Source: Bimastos eiseni (lineage: Eukaryota > Annelida > Clitellata > Crassiclitellata > Lumbricidae). From it: a stretch of DNA of 64,000 nt. The notes beneath the pieces were generated by a model, which saw only the letters and a list, made by a program, of their open reading frames with translations, made no database searches and had not been told where the DNA came from. The stretch covers positions 36,326,264 to 36,390,263 of the forward strand of contig OY365806.1 of the NCBI GenBank assembly GCA_959347315.1, in the 5' to 3' direction. Positions 24,401 to 36,700 of the stretch are shown piece by piece (the first letter of the stretch is position 1; every line of letters starts with the position of its first letter). The position numbers and the translations under genes were made by a program.

Positions 24401-27400
24401 TGTAATTGCTAAAATATGTTATTTATTTGCTGTTTGAGCGAAAGTCCTATGAGCGATCGGCCTATGAGTGCACGTCCCATGAGTGAACGTCCTATGAGCG
24501 AACGTCCGTTTGAGCAAACGTCCTATGGGCGAACGTCCTAAGAGTGACCGTCATATGAGCGAACGTCCGAGGACCATAAGGCTCACCATACCCATCGGGT
24601 ACTAGATACTGGACATACCTCTGGACGGACAGGGTCTTCGATGCCAACAATACAGAGACAGGTAAGGTCTGAGACAATACTGGCCTCATCCTCCCAATCT
24701 GGTTCACTCGTTATGACAAAGTCGTTTGGCTGTGCATCACCTGAGAACAAGAAAGACAACGTAAGGGAAGAATGACCTAAAGCGAGGTAAGATAAGGAAG
24801 GCATGGACTGACAGGAAAGGTGAAGGTAGTGCAACAAATGTATGATAAAAGCGTAGCAAGGTAGGAAAGTTGCAAGGTAACGAGCATAAAGCAAAGTAAG
24901 GAAGATAAGGAGTATAATGTAAGATAAAGTACAATATAACAATTGTAATTGATAACCGGATGCCTTAGTTAGCACTTAATCAAAGAAGCAATCCTCCAAA
25001 GAAATACACTTTGGCTAACATACAAGCATCACAACAGAAATGCAAAGGCTCTGAAAGCTTTTATTAGGTTATTTGTCTAAACATAATTAAAATACAGCAG
25101 CATATAAAATTATATAAAAATGACTTGCCTGCCACATAGTTCTTGTAAGCAACGCAAATAGTCCTCAGGCCTGCTGAGGCCATTGGTTCTATGACTGCTC
25201 GCACTAAGTTAACATGATCCTTTGTTTCAAATCGATGAGGCTCTCCATCTTTTCCCATTATCCACGAACATCTAATAATGCCAACAAATATTACTATTAT
25301 TATAGTATCATTACTATTATGAAATTACCATAAATATCAACAGAACAAAAAATGTTGTGCTTTGACTAAAAATACATAGCTGGTATTCAAAATATTCATT
25401 CTATTACTCTATGTAATCTAAACCATAGAGCAGATAACTCTTTTTGTAACGGAACACTCACGAACGGAAAGCTTCAACGATATGAAATTTCTACAAAACG
25501 CTCTTCTGCGAATTTCTAAGTTAATGTGAATATTTTGATCACGCACTGTAAAGAAAGGTGGTGATAGAATAACAATGGTATGATAGAGTGAAGCAAGGTT
25601 AAAACAAAAGGTAAGGTAATGAGGTACAGTAAAATTGGCAAAGAAGGAGTGTAATGTAAGATAAAGTACGATATAGCAAGGTCATTGCTAACTAAATCAA
25701 TGCATTAATTGGCTCATTGATTGGGCTGTGTAGTAGCTGCTCAAAGTCCCTATACAGTAAAAGCCTTATTAGAGGCTTGACTGTGCACACTCTTTATCGA
25801 ACTCAAAATAGGGCCTACTCAGCCAATCGGTCACAGTATTCAATATAAATCTTCAAAATTTCTCAACAGACACGATATTAGTGTTTTATACACGGCCTAA
25901 TCGCTTCTTCACCAATGCTATATAAAAGCGAGTCTTATCAGTTTCAATAAACTGCGCTAGGGACGTCATTTCAGCTTTATTCAGAGGGGCAAGCAAGAAT
26001 TTTTTGGTGACGGGGAGTTTCTTTCCTGTTTAAAATTTCTTTTCGTTTGGTTTTTGCGTTTTCAGTGGTACCAACAGATTTTCAAAAAAGTGAAATTACA
26101 GGCACCTGTGATATGATATAATGTTAATAATATGAAATTCAATGAGATTTATTGTTAATGAGGTTACTAAATTATGACCTTGTATGGAAATTTGCATGCA
26201 CTATAAACTGAATCAGGAAATGACGTCCCTGAACTGCGCCACTACCCGTACTCTGGCAATCCCAAGCTTGGACAAAGAAGGAGAGCAATGCCAATGATCT
26301 TTGTTATCACACAGTGTAGTTAAACCGAAACTACTATACTTTTCAAAGCTAGGATGTGTTTCTGGGTGGGGAGTAAGTCGAGGAAGATGGGTTAGTGAAA
26401 TGTTGAAAGCAATTAGGATGGCAAAGTGGTTTTAGGAAGGTGCATTATTTTCAGTTAAATTGTTTCCTTGCATCGTCTTCTATTACAAGGATCACTCGAT
26501 CAACAGCATGACCACCACATACCATAACAGGCAGATATTCATGTAACTGTAACCTATCACCGTAATCCACTCTCGATGAAACATCTCTCCGGAACTCCGA
26601 ACAGACTGTAAATTAAATTATATTCTCCAGTTGGAAATCTGTTATTTGGTCTTTGAGACAGATTGGAAGTCTGCCTTCTAGTTACATAATCATTATCGCT
26701 GACAGATAAATCTATTAGGCTAGTACAGAGATCTATGAGATATTGAGAGAGCCCGTGATTAGTTTCCCAAGTAGCAGCACAATAAACATACCTGATTACA
26801 AGAACACACTGATTTTTAATTAGATACAACCATCAACTGATGTCATTTGCATTATGATAATGATGTTATAGAAGTCATTAGATTACATCATCACAAATTA
26901 ATTCTAACTAGTAGCAAACATCATTTGATACCCTGTGCATCAAAATAAACTACTACTATAAAACTAACTTGACTCATTATAATAGAAATGATTTTAACAA
27001 CATACAACCATCGACAATACAAACTATCACTGCTATGAGGCTATTCCGATTAGACCAAACTCCTACTTTTTGAGCACGATTTCTGAAGCACCCTTTGCAA
27101 GCAGAGTATAACCATTGTTCCTTGGAATCACTGTGCTCATGGATTTACGGAGAGAGTTGAACGTGTAGACCTTGTGGATTCTTTCCTCGGGCATCATCTC
27201 ACGTACTTTCTCATAGTCTTGTTCAAGCTCCATGACAAATCCAAGAAGTGCACACTCTGTCTTGTTGCCAACCTGTTTCGGAAGCTGACCCTTGACTGCG
27301 GGTGGCTAAAGGAAACACAAATGGAACCACAAGGAGAAATGGATTTTAAAATTACTATCACATTACTAAGCATGATGACTAACACCATTAAAGAACAATT

Positions 27401-30400
27401 AACTCATAGCTCTGAAAAGTTCATTTTATTTCTTTATCTAAGGTTAGTGTAATGCCAGAAGAAAGAAAGAGATGCCCACTTAAAATGGTTACAGTATCAC
27501 ATATTGATTAAATATTATTATCACTTTTACTATAATCATGACAAAATTACCAATATCCTTGATGTGTAACTGCTGTTAATTGAAATGGCAGTAACAAGGA
27601 TTTCACTGATTTTCTGTGGAATATCACTATACTTTGGAATCGTCCTATGATGTCGACCTGTAGAAACAGAAACCAATCACCGGTTAAAATTAGTGATTGG
27701 TGCCTGCTCATTTACATATAAGATTGAAGATGCCGTTACAAATCGAACTTTAAAGTTTTGATAGACCTAAAAATGTGAAACACCTTATTAGGCTTTTTTA
27801 TCCTCTTATTGCCTGAGTGCACAAAAGCAGTGCACATATCCACCAAGATCATCATCGTGATAAAGTAATATCATATCAGTATCAATGGCGTTTAAGTATA
27901 GTAATTGTAATGAAATAGTAATGTATAACAGTATAGCTCCCAAGCCCAAAGACAAATATTATAAATGCAAAAACTTTATTTGGCTTATCAGCTAGCAATA
28001 AATGAATCCTTCAAAATGTAGTCCGCATGTTCAAGGGCTCGGCATTTACTTACCAGCCTACACCAATATCAAATTAATCTGCTTGTTCCTAGAGAAAGCA
28101 CAAACAAAGTGTCCAAGGTTGTAACATGAAGTCCACTAAGCAAGATCGAACATGAAGCCGTTGGATTTATCTAATCTAATGATTTCTATAGAGCTCTTAT
28201 CATAATGTGCTAGAGACTGGTCAATTGTGGATCAAGTGAAATTGCACTCAAAATTTTAGCCAGCTTGAAATGTGAAGCTAAAGAACTATCACAATAGACC
28301 CCTTAAACACGATGGCAATGCATTAATGTAAATATAATACAGTGTTAAATTATGAAAATTTACTAAATTCTAGCAAATATGTAGAAGTTTTGCTGTTAAG
28401 AGTCAGTATTGTGACAACTTATTCTGACCGGCCAAATAACATTGGACAACAGTCATTCTGTTGGTAGTCAACGTTCCAGTTTTGTCCGAGCAGATGGTCG
28501 TTGCATTGCCCATTGTTTCACAGGCATCCAGATGTCGTACCAGGTTGTGGTCATGCATCATTCTCTAACAAACAAACGAAAAACACTGCATGCATCAGAA
28601 CCACCTGAATACATGTTGTCAAATAATATGAATTCAGATAAAATATTATTTTAGTGAAAAGGTCACAAATTTAACTTGACATAAGGTATGGCTTTCATAG
28701 GTCACACTGTATCGGTAAGTAACTTTCAGTGTACCTGTTCAATAATAAGAAACTGTTAAATTTAAATGTATATCCCAGGCGATTAACAAATAATAGCACC
28801 ATACGGGAAATTCTCATGGGTAGCACAATCTCAGAAATAAAGAGACTTAATCAGCCTGACTTAAAATGAATGAACAGCCAACAACCAAGGCATTGAATCA
28901 AACACTGGTTCTGGCTGGCTCACCCCAAACAAACGCATACTAATTTGTGCAAACTGGATCAAAACCTAAACCAAAGAAACAAACTAATGAGGACTATTTT
29001 TTATAGAATATGTAATGAAAGAGCACTTTATTTGATACGGAGCAGGCAATGCACTAACTAATTACTTTATTCAATAAAAGTATGCGATGAGTAAAATGAC
29101 AAGTGGATGGGAGCAAATGATGAATTACCGATTGTTAGAAATGACCTAAACTGAAAAAACATAGTGATTCTTACCCGGACAGAATATGCCAAGGCCAAAG
29201 TCACAGCCAGTGGAAGGCCTTCAGGGACAGCCACAACAAGCACAGTCACACCAATAATAAAAAATTGGACAAAATTCTGCAAGTATTTGATTTTCCATGG
29301 CTCTTTGTCAACTGCAAACTTGTGAATTGAGAAACGAATAATCAGGATAAGAACTGTGAGCAATGCAATCACGATACCTAGGAGGAAAAAACAATATTCA
29401 GTAATTAAGCGTGACAGTGATTCAATGCCAAAAAAATAAATACAAACACCTGGTGAATGTAATGCAATGTAATATAAACATGTGGCTCCAAAAAGACACT
29501 CACTTCTAGCTTAAATTGAGTTCTTTAATAAAAGTTATCATTTAGATAGTACGACTTGAAAACTGTAGCATGACATTATTCACTAGTAGGCTCTCACAAG
29601 CACAAAAGGTTGCACCATCAAGGCTAACAGTAATAATAAATAAGTTACTCTACTGAACTGATTTATCAATCTTCTGGTATTAACTAGAATTAGCAAAGAT
29701 CACAAAATCTACCCTACGTATGAGCAATTTAGTCATTATAGTGTTATGTAACCTTAAACTTACCAAAATATCCGATCTGAATGGCTAGCTTATTCAGCTT
29801 AGTCTGGAGAACAGATTTCTCTTTATGTCCACCAGATTTTATCGTTTTTACTCCACTTTCATCCTAATAAAACCCAGGACAAAGCAGTAAACCTTCGGTC
29901 ACAATCAACACTAGTGAGCATTAACAATCGATTAATATTCATACACCTACATTGTCCTACAGGTCAACACCAGAAATCAGTAAAGCAGGTGTTTAGCTTA
30001 TATTGTCATGTAATGTAATCGATGTAATGTAATCGAACATTTATATAGCGCCCCTCAGAGATATCTACTGGGATGCACTCTCTGCGTTGGCCTATATGAT
30101 GTTAAATGTCATTTCATATGAATAAAATACGCTACATGTAGTTATCAAAACAGTAAGCTGAAAGAATCGCCAGTGGTTGGCCCACGCTCAAGTGTTGAGC
30201 CAACCAATGACCGTCGACAGCTGGTAGATGGCATATGTCTAGAGTCTCTGGGCCAAACTGCATCGAAAGGGTATGGCGACGACCGTAGCCATCCCTCGCA
30301 GACACGGGAAGAAGATGGCACAAGTTCAGATATTCGTCGAAGCACAAACAATACCTATAAAAGCCAATCGTCGTGTGTTGGTTGGTAGATTGAATAGCTA

Positions 30401-33400
30401 CTCGTGACTATCGGTCGAGGCATGTGTGCTATCTGCTCTTATTTGTAACTGGCTAGGGCACCCGGCGTTCCCCCGGATTGAGACAGGTTTTTGACCTTGG
30501 AGAGAGGGAAGAGGGTGGCCCAGGCTTCACCAACCCCTCTACTGGGCGTCGAAGGTGTTCCCCGAGCGAACGGCGAAGGTTTTGAGTCAGTAGGTCTAAA
30601 AGTATGCAAATGCATACAAAGTACATACCGACCTGGGCGACTCTCCCAAACCGTCCATTCATTCCCCGAGCGAACGGCGAAGGTTTAGAGTCAATAGCTG
30701 TAAAAGTAACCAAATGCGTACAAAGTACAATCCCAGCTGGCCGACTCTGCAAACGTATATCTTCCGAAGAAAAGGTGTGGCAGAGAGATATGACATGCAG
30801 GTGTTTCGGCGAGACGATCCTGGGAACTGAGAAGGAAACTTTCCTTGGTGGGGATCGAGTCCTGAGACAGGTTTTTGATCCTGGAGACCAGGAAGAGGGC
30901 GGCCACGGGTTTCAAGAACCCCTCGACTGCATGTGTCAGATATTCCCCCCAGCCAACGGTGGAGGTTTCGAGTGAATAGCTCTAAAACTGTGCAAATGCA
31001 TCGCTGGACAAAGACACACACAACAGACAGACAAACAGACATCTCTATTTATATAGGTTGTAATCATGGTATTTATATCAAAGGAAACTTATCATAGATG
31101 CCATTAGCCTATTAGGGGCCGTCCACATATTACGTTCGCAGCGAGGGGGAGGGAGTTTAAAATTTCGGCCATTTTGCGTACCGGTGCGTATGGTTGGGAG
31201 GGAGGTCCAGAAAATATGTAGGTACGCAAATATTATTGTCTAATTATGACTTTCACAATACAGAAGATGAAAATCAGAACTGTAAACCCAATCATAGAAT
31301 ATCTTCCTGCTTAATCAATCTTATGTAGCATTAAAACGGTTTAAAATGCAAGCGTTGTTAGTGTTTTAATTCTTCAAAACTGGTAACAAATTAAAGCCGT
31401 TAAATACAATGCTTAAAAAAATAAATAGCCCGTGACAAAATCATTGTCTTATAGATGCTTTTAGCCATTTAACCTTCGCAATGGGGTGGGGTAGAGCTCA
31501 AATATACGTACGCATGGGGGGGGAGTCCACGAAATGTACGCGGTACAACAGGGGGTCGTCGGTCGAAAATTTTGCGTACGTAATATATGGATGGGCCCTT
31601 GGTCCTTGACCAAAGGATGCCAAATGCGATTGAGAGCAGGAAGTTCATCAAAAAGGAAACATAGCTCAGATGATTATAGAAGAGTTCCAAGCCGCAGGCT
31701 CTCGTGCTCACACTCAGAGTCAAGACAACAATGTCCACCAGTCCTCCGTAGACGAAAGACAATGTGGCAAGCAGATGTCATCTCTCAATTATAGATAACA
31801 CTGTGCAGGAAATATGTAGCCCCTCCGCTTGTTACACCTCTGGAAGCAAGCGGTAGGAAGGGATGCAAGTCCCACCTATTTATTTAACAGTGACATTGTA
31901 ACCTTAAGACTTGACGTTGGCACGGGTTAAATCGGGTATATATACCCGTACCCGTGAGTAGTGTGCGCGTACCCGTACGTACCCGACTAGTACCCGCGGG
32001 TATGCCCGCAGACCTCGAGAAGGGATGTGAAGTCAGTGGATTGGTGTATTGAAGGGTCAAAAATATGTGCTCAATTTAATGATTTAATGATATTTAGAGG
32101 TGGCTCAAGCAGTTCTATTTTAAAATGTACTTCATCATTGAAATACATAGAAAAGCTTTTAAAAAAGTCAGGACACCTCTGAGGCACCATGTATACCTAT
32201 AGTAAACACAAACATCAACTTGCTCAGCTTCTGTACATTCATCTTGTCTACTTTGTTTCCGTCTACATTGTACCACGTGCTTTCAGAATGTCTAAATCGA
32301 CATTACGATTATTCAATACCATCAGCAAAGACCAAGACAGCAAATGTGGTTCAATATTATATACGCTACATCAGGCCCTACTATTATGAACTACAAGTTG
32401 ACATGGCCGGTACGTAAGTTTACCACACGTTCCAGACACTTCCTAATAGCCTAACTGTCGGCATAGCAGAAGGCATACCTAGAGGCGGCGATATACCTTC
32501 TGGCCACCTGGCGAATAGGTGTTTAACGTATCTAGAAGTTTATGACCTACCACAGACTTCTTCTTATCCTGGAAGGAATCCTTGACCGTCAAGTTCTCAA
32601 GTTCTGCCAGTGGAGCTTCTGGTTGCACACTGCGCTGTCCATTACTGCCCAGTTTTACGGCATCACCATCTTTACGATCTGTAAAAACTTGTAACTCAAA
32701 CCAATTCTGGTCAAATATTTTTTTATAACATGAAGCAAATTATTAGTTAGTATTAGTTTTGCGCATGTCATCGGCCATAGGTCTATTAGTTGACTTATCG
32801 AATGCTGAATCATTTTGACGATTATTTTCATATGTAGGCCTACGCAGAATTTGCACAGTAACTTCGAACATATAGGAGTTCCCTAGCGCTAAGTTTGTGT
32901 ACCGGACTGTCTCGTTGGCTTTGCCAAGGATTTTGTGCTTTTGCAATTTATTTTGGTTTCAAGTTGCCTGAATCATGTGTCTGCATAATGCCGATCTCTG
33001 ATATACACGGTCGAGTCTCAGCCATGCGGACCATGTTCCCTCCCAGTGTTTTCGTTTCAGTGGAGGGCGGATGACATAGCCATTGCAGTAATCTCGATCG
33101 ATAGTCTACCGACCAACACACGACGAATGTCTTTTCTACGTCCTCCTCGTGCTTAGACGAATATCCGTGTCATCTTCTACCATTGAGGGACAGACTACTC
33201 TGCGATATTGTCACCGTTTCTGCGAGCGATGTCTATACTATACAGTCGTTACTCTCTACCCTTTCGACACAATACGACCCAGAGACTCTGAACATTCATG
33301 TCATCTGTCAGCTTTCGACGCCTCGACAAGAATCCATTGGTTGGTAGAGGTAGGAAGAGATACAATGAATAAGATAAGGACAAAGATGTAAATGAAGGAA

Positions 33401-33717
33401 GGAACGGAAAAAGCAGAGACAAACTGTTACCTTTTTTCTTGGTCTCTTTCTTTTCTACCTCTTGGGTGGCACCAAGAAGCGCAAATATCATGCCAGCCTG
33501 TGAGTTAACTCCAACAGCTACAACCACCATTTTTCCACTGCCCTCCATGACGTGTGTACCTAACAACAACAACAAGATCTGCTCTAAAAAAACAGCAAAG
33601 ACATGGTACGCTGGAACGAAATAAAAATGACATTTCTGGGTGCCTAGACTACTGCAACTAACATCAAATGAGCCAGAAACAGCGTCTTTCCCTCTTCAAT
33701 CGGTCTTAAATGTGTCA

Positions 33718-33761
<44 letters not shown>

Positions 33762-36700
33762 GGATGAAAAAGCACCTGGACGAAGTACTGGCATTCCGTG
33801 GCTTGTCTATCCATGCGGGCCTATGCCCTCCGCATTCGGGTACTCCGCTCTCAAGGCCTCTCGCTTCTCGCAACCCATGAAGTGGCAAAAATGACGAACG
33901 TCGCTTCCCTCCAGCATTGTGGGGTTCACCTGTGCTCGTGACAGACTAAGGATCAAGCAGTTAAGTACTGCAAAGGATGATATGCTGTGGCTTTTTTCCA
34001 CCATCTACCTCTGCTGCGGCCTATAGATTGGGCACACATAGCCGCAGAAAGATAAGAATTTTAAGCCAGACTTAGCTTAAGCTTACCTCATAAGAGCACA
34101 ATAATTGTTGATAATTATTAGCTATATAAAAGCATTGCTTCGACCTCTCCTTCCAATAAATGTATCCTCATTCCTCAAAGTAGTTTAGAAGTTGATCGAC
34201 ATCTGGAGACGATTCGTCCCATGTGCAAAACTATTATGTAACACGTTTATCCATAAAATATGGGTACGCCTTGTGAGGCAAGAAAAAGTTTACAAGACAA
34301 AGGTATGCGGAGTTGGAAAACTGCGTCAAAGTATCATATACTTGGGACGGATGCAGCAATTGATTGCTGCAGAATGTTGAGCGCATCTTGGTGCGTGTGT
34401 TGAGGCCGAAGGATGACATTTCTAAACACACGTCATAACCAATACATGTCAAATATGCGCGTCATAATCATTTAACAGATGCTTTATTCATATTTGATTA
34501 GAACGTATACATTATTGGACAAATTATTACAGTACTTCTACACTTTCTAGAGGTTGGTTTTTTATCCGCTCACCATGTGGCGTCCGCTCGATAATCCGAA
34601 GGTTCGATAGCCCGAACTTCTCCGAAGATTCTGTACTCCGACATGAATTTAACTAGAAGCTGAATTAATTGATGAAAATAATGTGTAAAATTGATGGGAC
34701 CTGGATTGATATGAAAGGAATCGTGGTTATAATGGCAGCTGGATGAATGAAAAGAATGGTGCAATCCAGCTTCTAGCCAATTATTTCATTTCATCAATCC
34801 AGCTGCCATTAAAACCGCAATCCTGTCACCTATCGACCGGACACCATGCAATCTTTGGACTACCGAACCTTCGGACCATCGAACCTTCGGACTATAAACA
34901 CAGAACCCACCGTGTATATACCTGGAATGATTGGCGATTGCGCTCTCTCAGTTTATTTGTTTTTGTTCTGATACAGAATAAATCGATTCTGAATCAATTG
35001 AAAGCCTAATTTTTCCATGTCATTGTCTTCTTAATTTGTCCTTTGGTGCAATATAGTATTTATAGATAGAATAATGATCTTTCAAGTTTAATCCATGATA
35101 TAATACAAGTGCATTACTTACCTGACAGAAGCATTGGGTCAGTCAAATGACCTTTCTTCACTTGCTTTGATTCTCCAGTGAGGGAACTCTCATCAACTTT
35201 CAAATCATTACTCTGAATTATTATCCCATCAGCTGGGAGCAGGTCTCCTGTAACCATAACCATATGTCTTTATTATCATCGCAACAAGTTGAACAAGTTG
35301 AACAAGTTGATGATAATACATACCAAAACAATAGTACTTGGAGAGGAGGGATAATATGGAAAGACAAAACCTCTGAGGGACCGATGTGTCCAGCTAACAT
35401 GGCAACCCTTTCTTATGTAACATTAAGCAGCAGGTTCAGAATATTCAAAACATAATTTATTATCTTAACCAGTTGACTAGTGATGTCTGTGCACACACTA
35501 ATTATTTCGACGGGTAGTTAACAAGTATCATTTATACTTGATTTTAAAGAGTCGGATAGTGCTGGATAGACGAATTTCAATTGGTGTCTTATTCCAAATG
35601 ATAAGTGCTATGTATTCAATAGAAAGTTGACGGGAGTTGATTCTAAAAAGCATAGGTCCATAATTGAGAGAGGAACGAACATTATAAGGATTAAGAGCAG
35701 AAGTTAGTATAAAATTACCAGTAAATATAGGAGGTAGTAGGTTGTTTGTGAATTCCTACATGAATTTGTTTGATTGGAGGGAAATTATTTGACAAAGGGT
35801 TAGGTTAGAATACTAGTAGACAAAAGACTGAACATTTCATTAGACTCCCATCGACATGCATAGTAAGGTCCCATTATCAATCGAATTGTTCTTTTCTGAA
35901 GGGAATTTAACCATAGTAAACTTGGTGGGTAGTTGGAGGCCCACACTACAGTGCAGTACCTAATTGTATACGGGTGGATCATTGTATGATATAGATTTTA
36001 AGTAGAATGCTAGTAGGTAGGAGGTAGGCTATCTGTAGATAATAGGGCCTATATATATATATATATATATAAACCAGCTAAGAGCAATACCTCGTATTCC
36101 TACGTGATCTAGTTTGAAGTGAAAGAGTTTATAGTTTGCAGAATCAAATGCTTTTTAAATGTTGATAAACTACGACTAATGACCCTAGTGCTGTTGAGTA
36201 AAAAAAATAGACTGAAACTAATAAATTAAAAATACACTTAATAACTTTTAGTTGATTAAAGCATTAAAAATAAGTGAGAAGGAACAGCAGGTTATTGCAG
36301 GGCAACTCTTTTGTTAAACCTCAAAGGTGAGGTCACTGATTTTGTGATTAAAGCACGAAAAGGACATTGTAGTCAAATAAATATGACACTCGGCCATGGA
36401 GAGTATGGGCTGGATCCACCGCTCAGGCGGTCACTGTGCAAGGGCCTTGAGCAACCATTGCATGCTCAAGCTGCAAGAATTAAATCGGCTAGATTAGCAT
36501 TTTTAATAATACATCCGTGGACATGCACATGTAAAGAAACTGATAACTATATAATACTGTATTATTGTACCCTACTGCACACCATATTTAACTTGACAGA
36601 TGTCTCCCACGACGATATCGCTGACAAGAATCTGGATGACTTCGCCACTACGCAGCGTTGAGAACTTGTGTTCATGTTCGATTTTGTTCTGTAGTCCACG

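Noticed and set aside
26557..26829. 90-codon minus-strand ORF in intron 11 as an extra PMCA exon
   Set aside because: No similarity to any PMCA segment, and exons 11 and 12 already join in phase.
31469..31762. Hydrophobic 97-codon minus-strand ORF as a membrane protein
   Set aside because: Half of it lies in the GGGGCCGTCCAC TIR element and the remainder shows no recognisable family signature.
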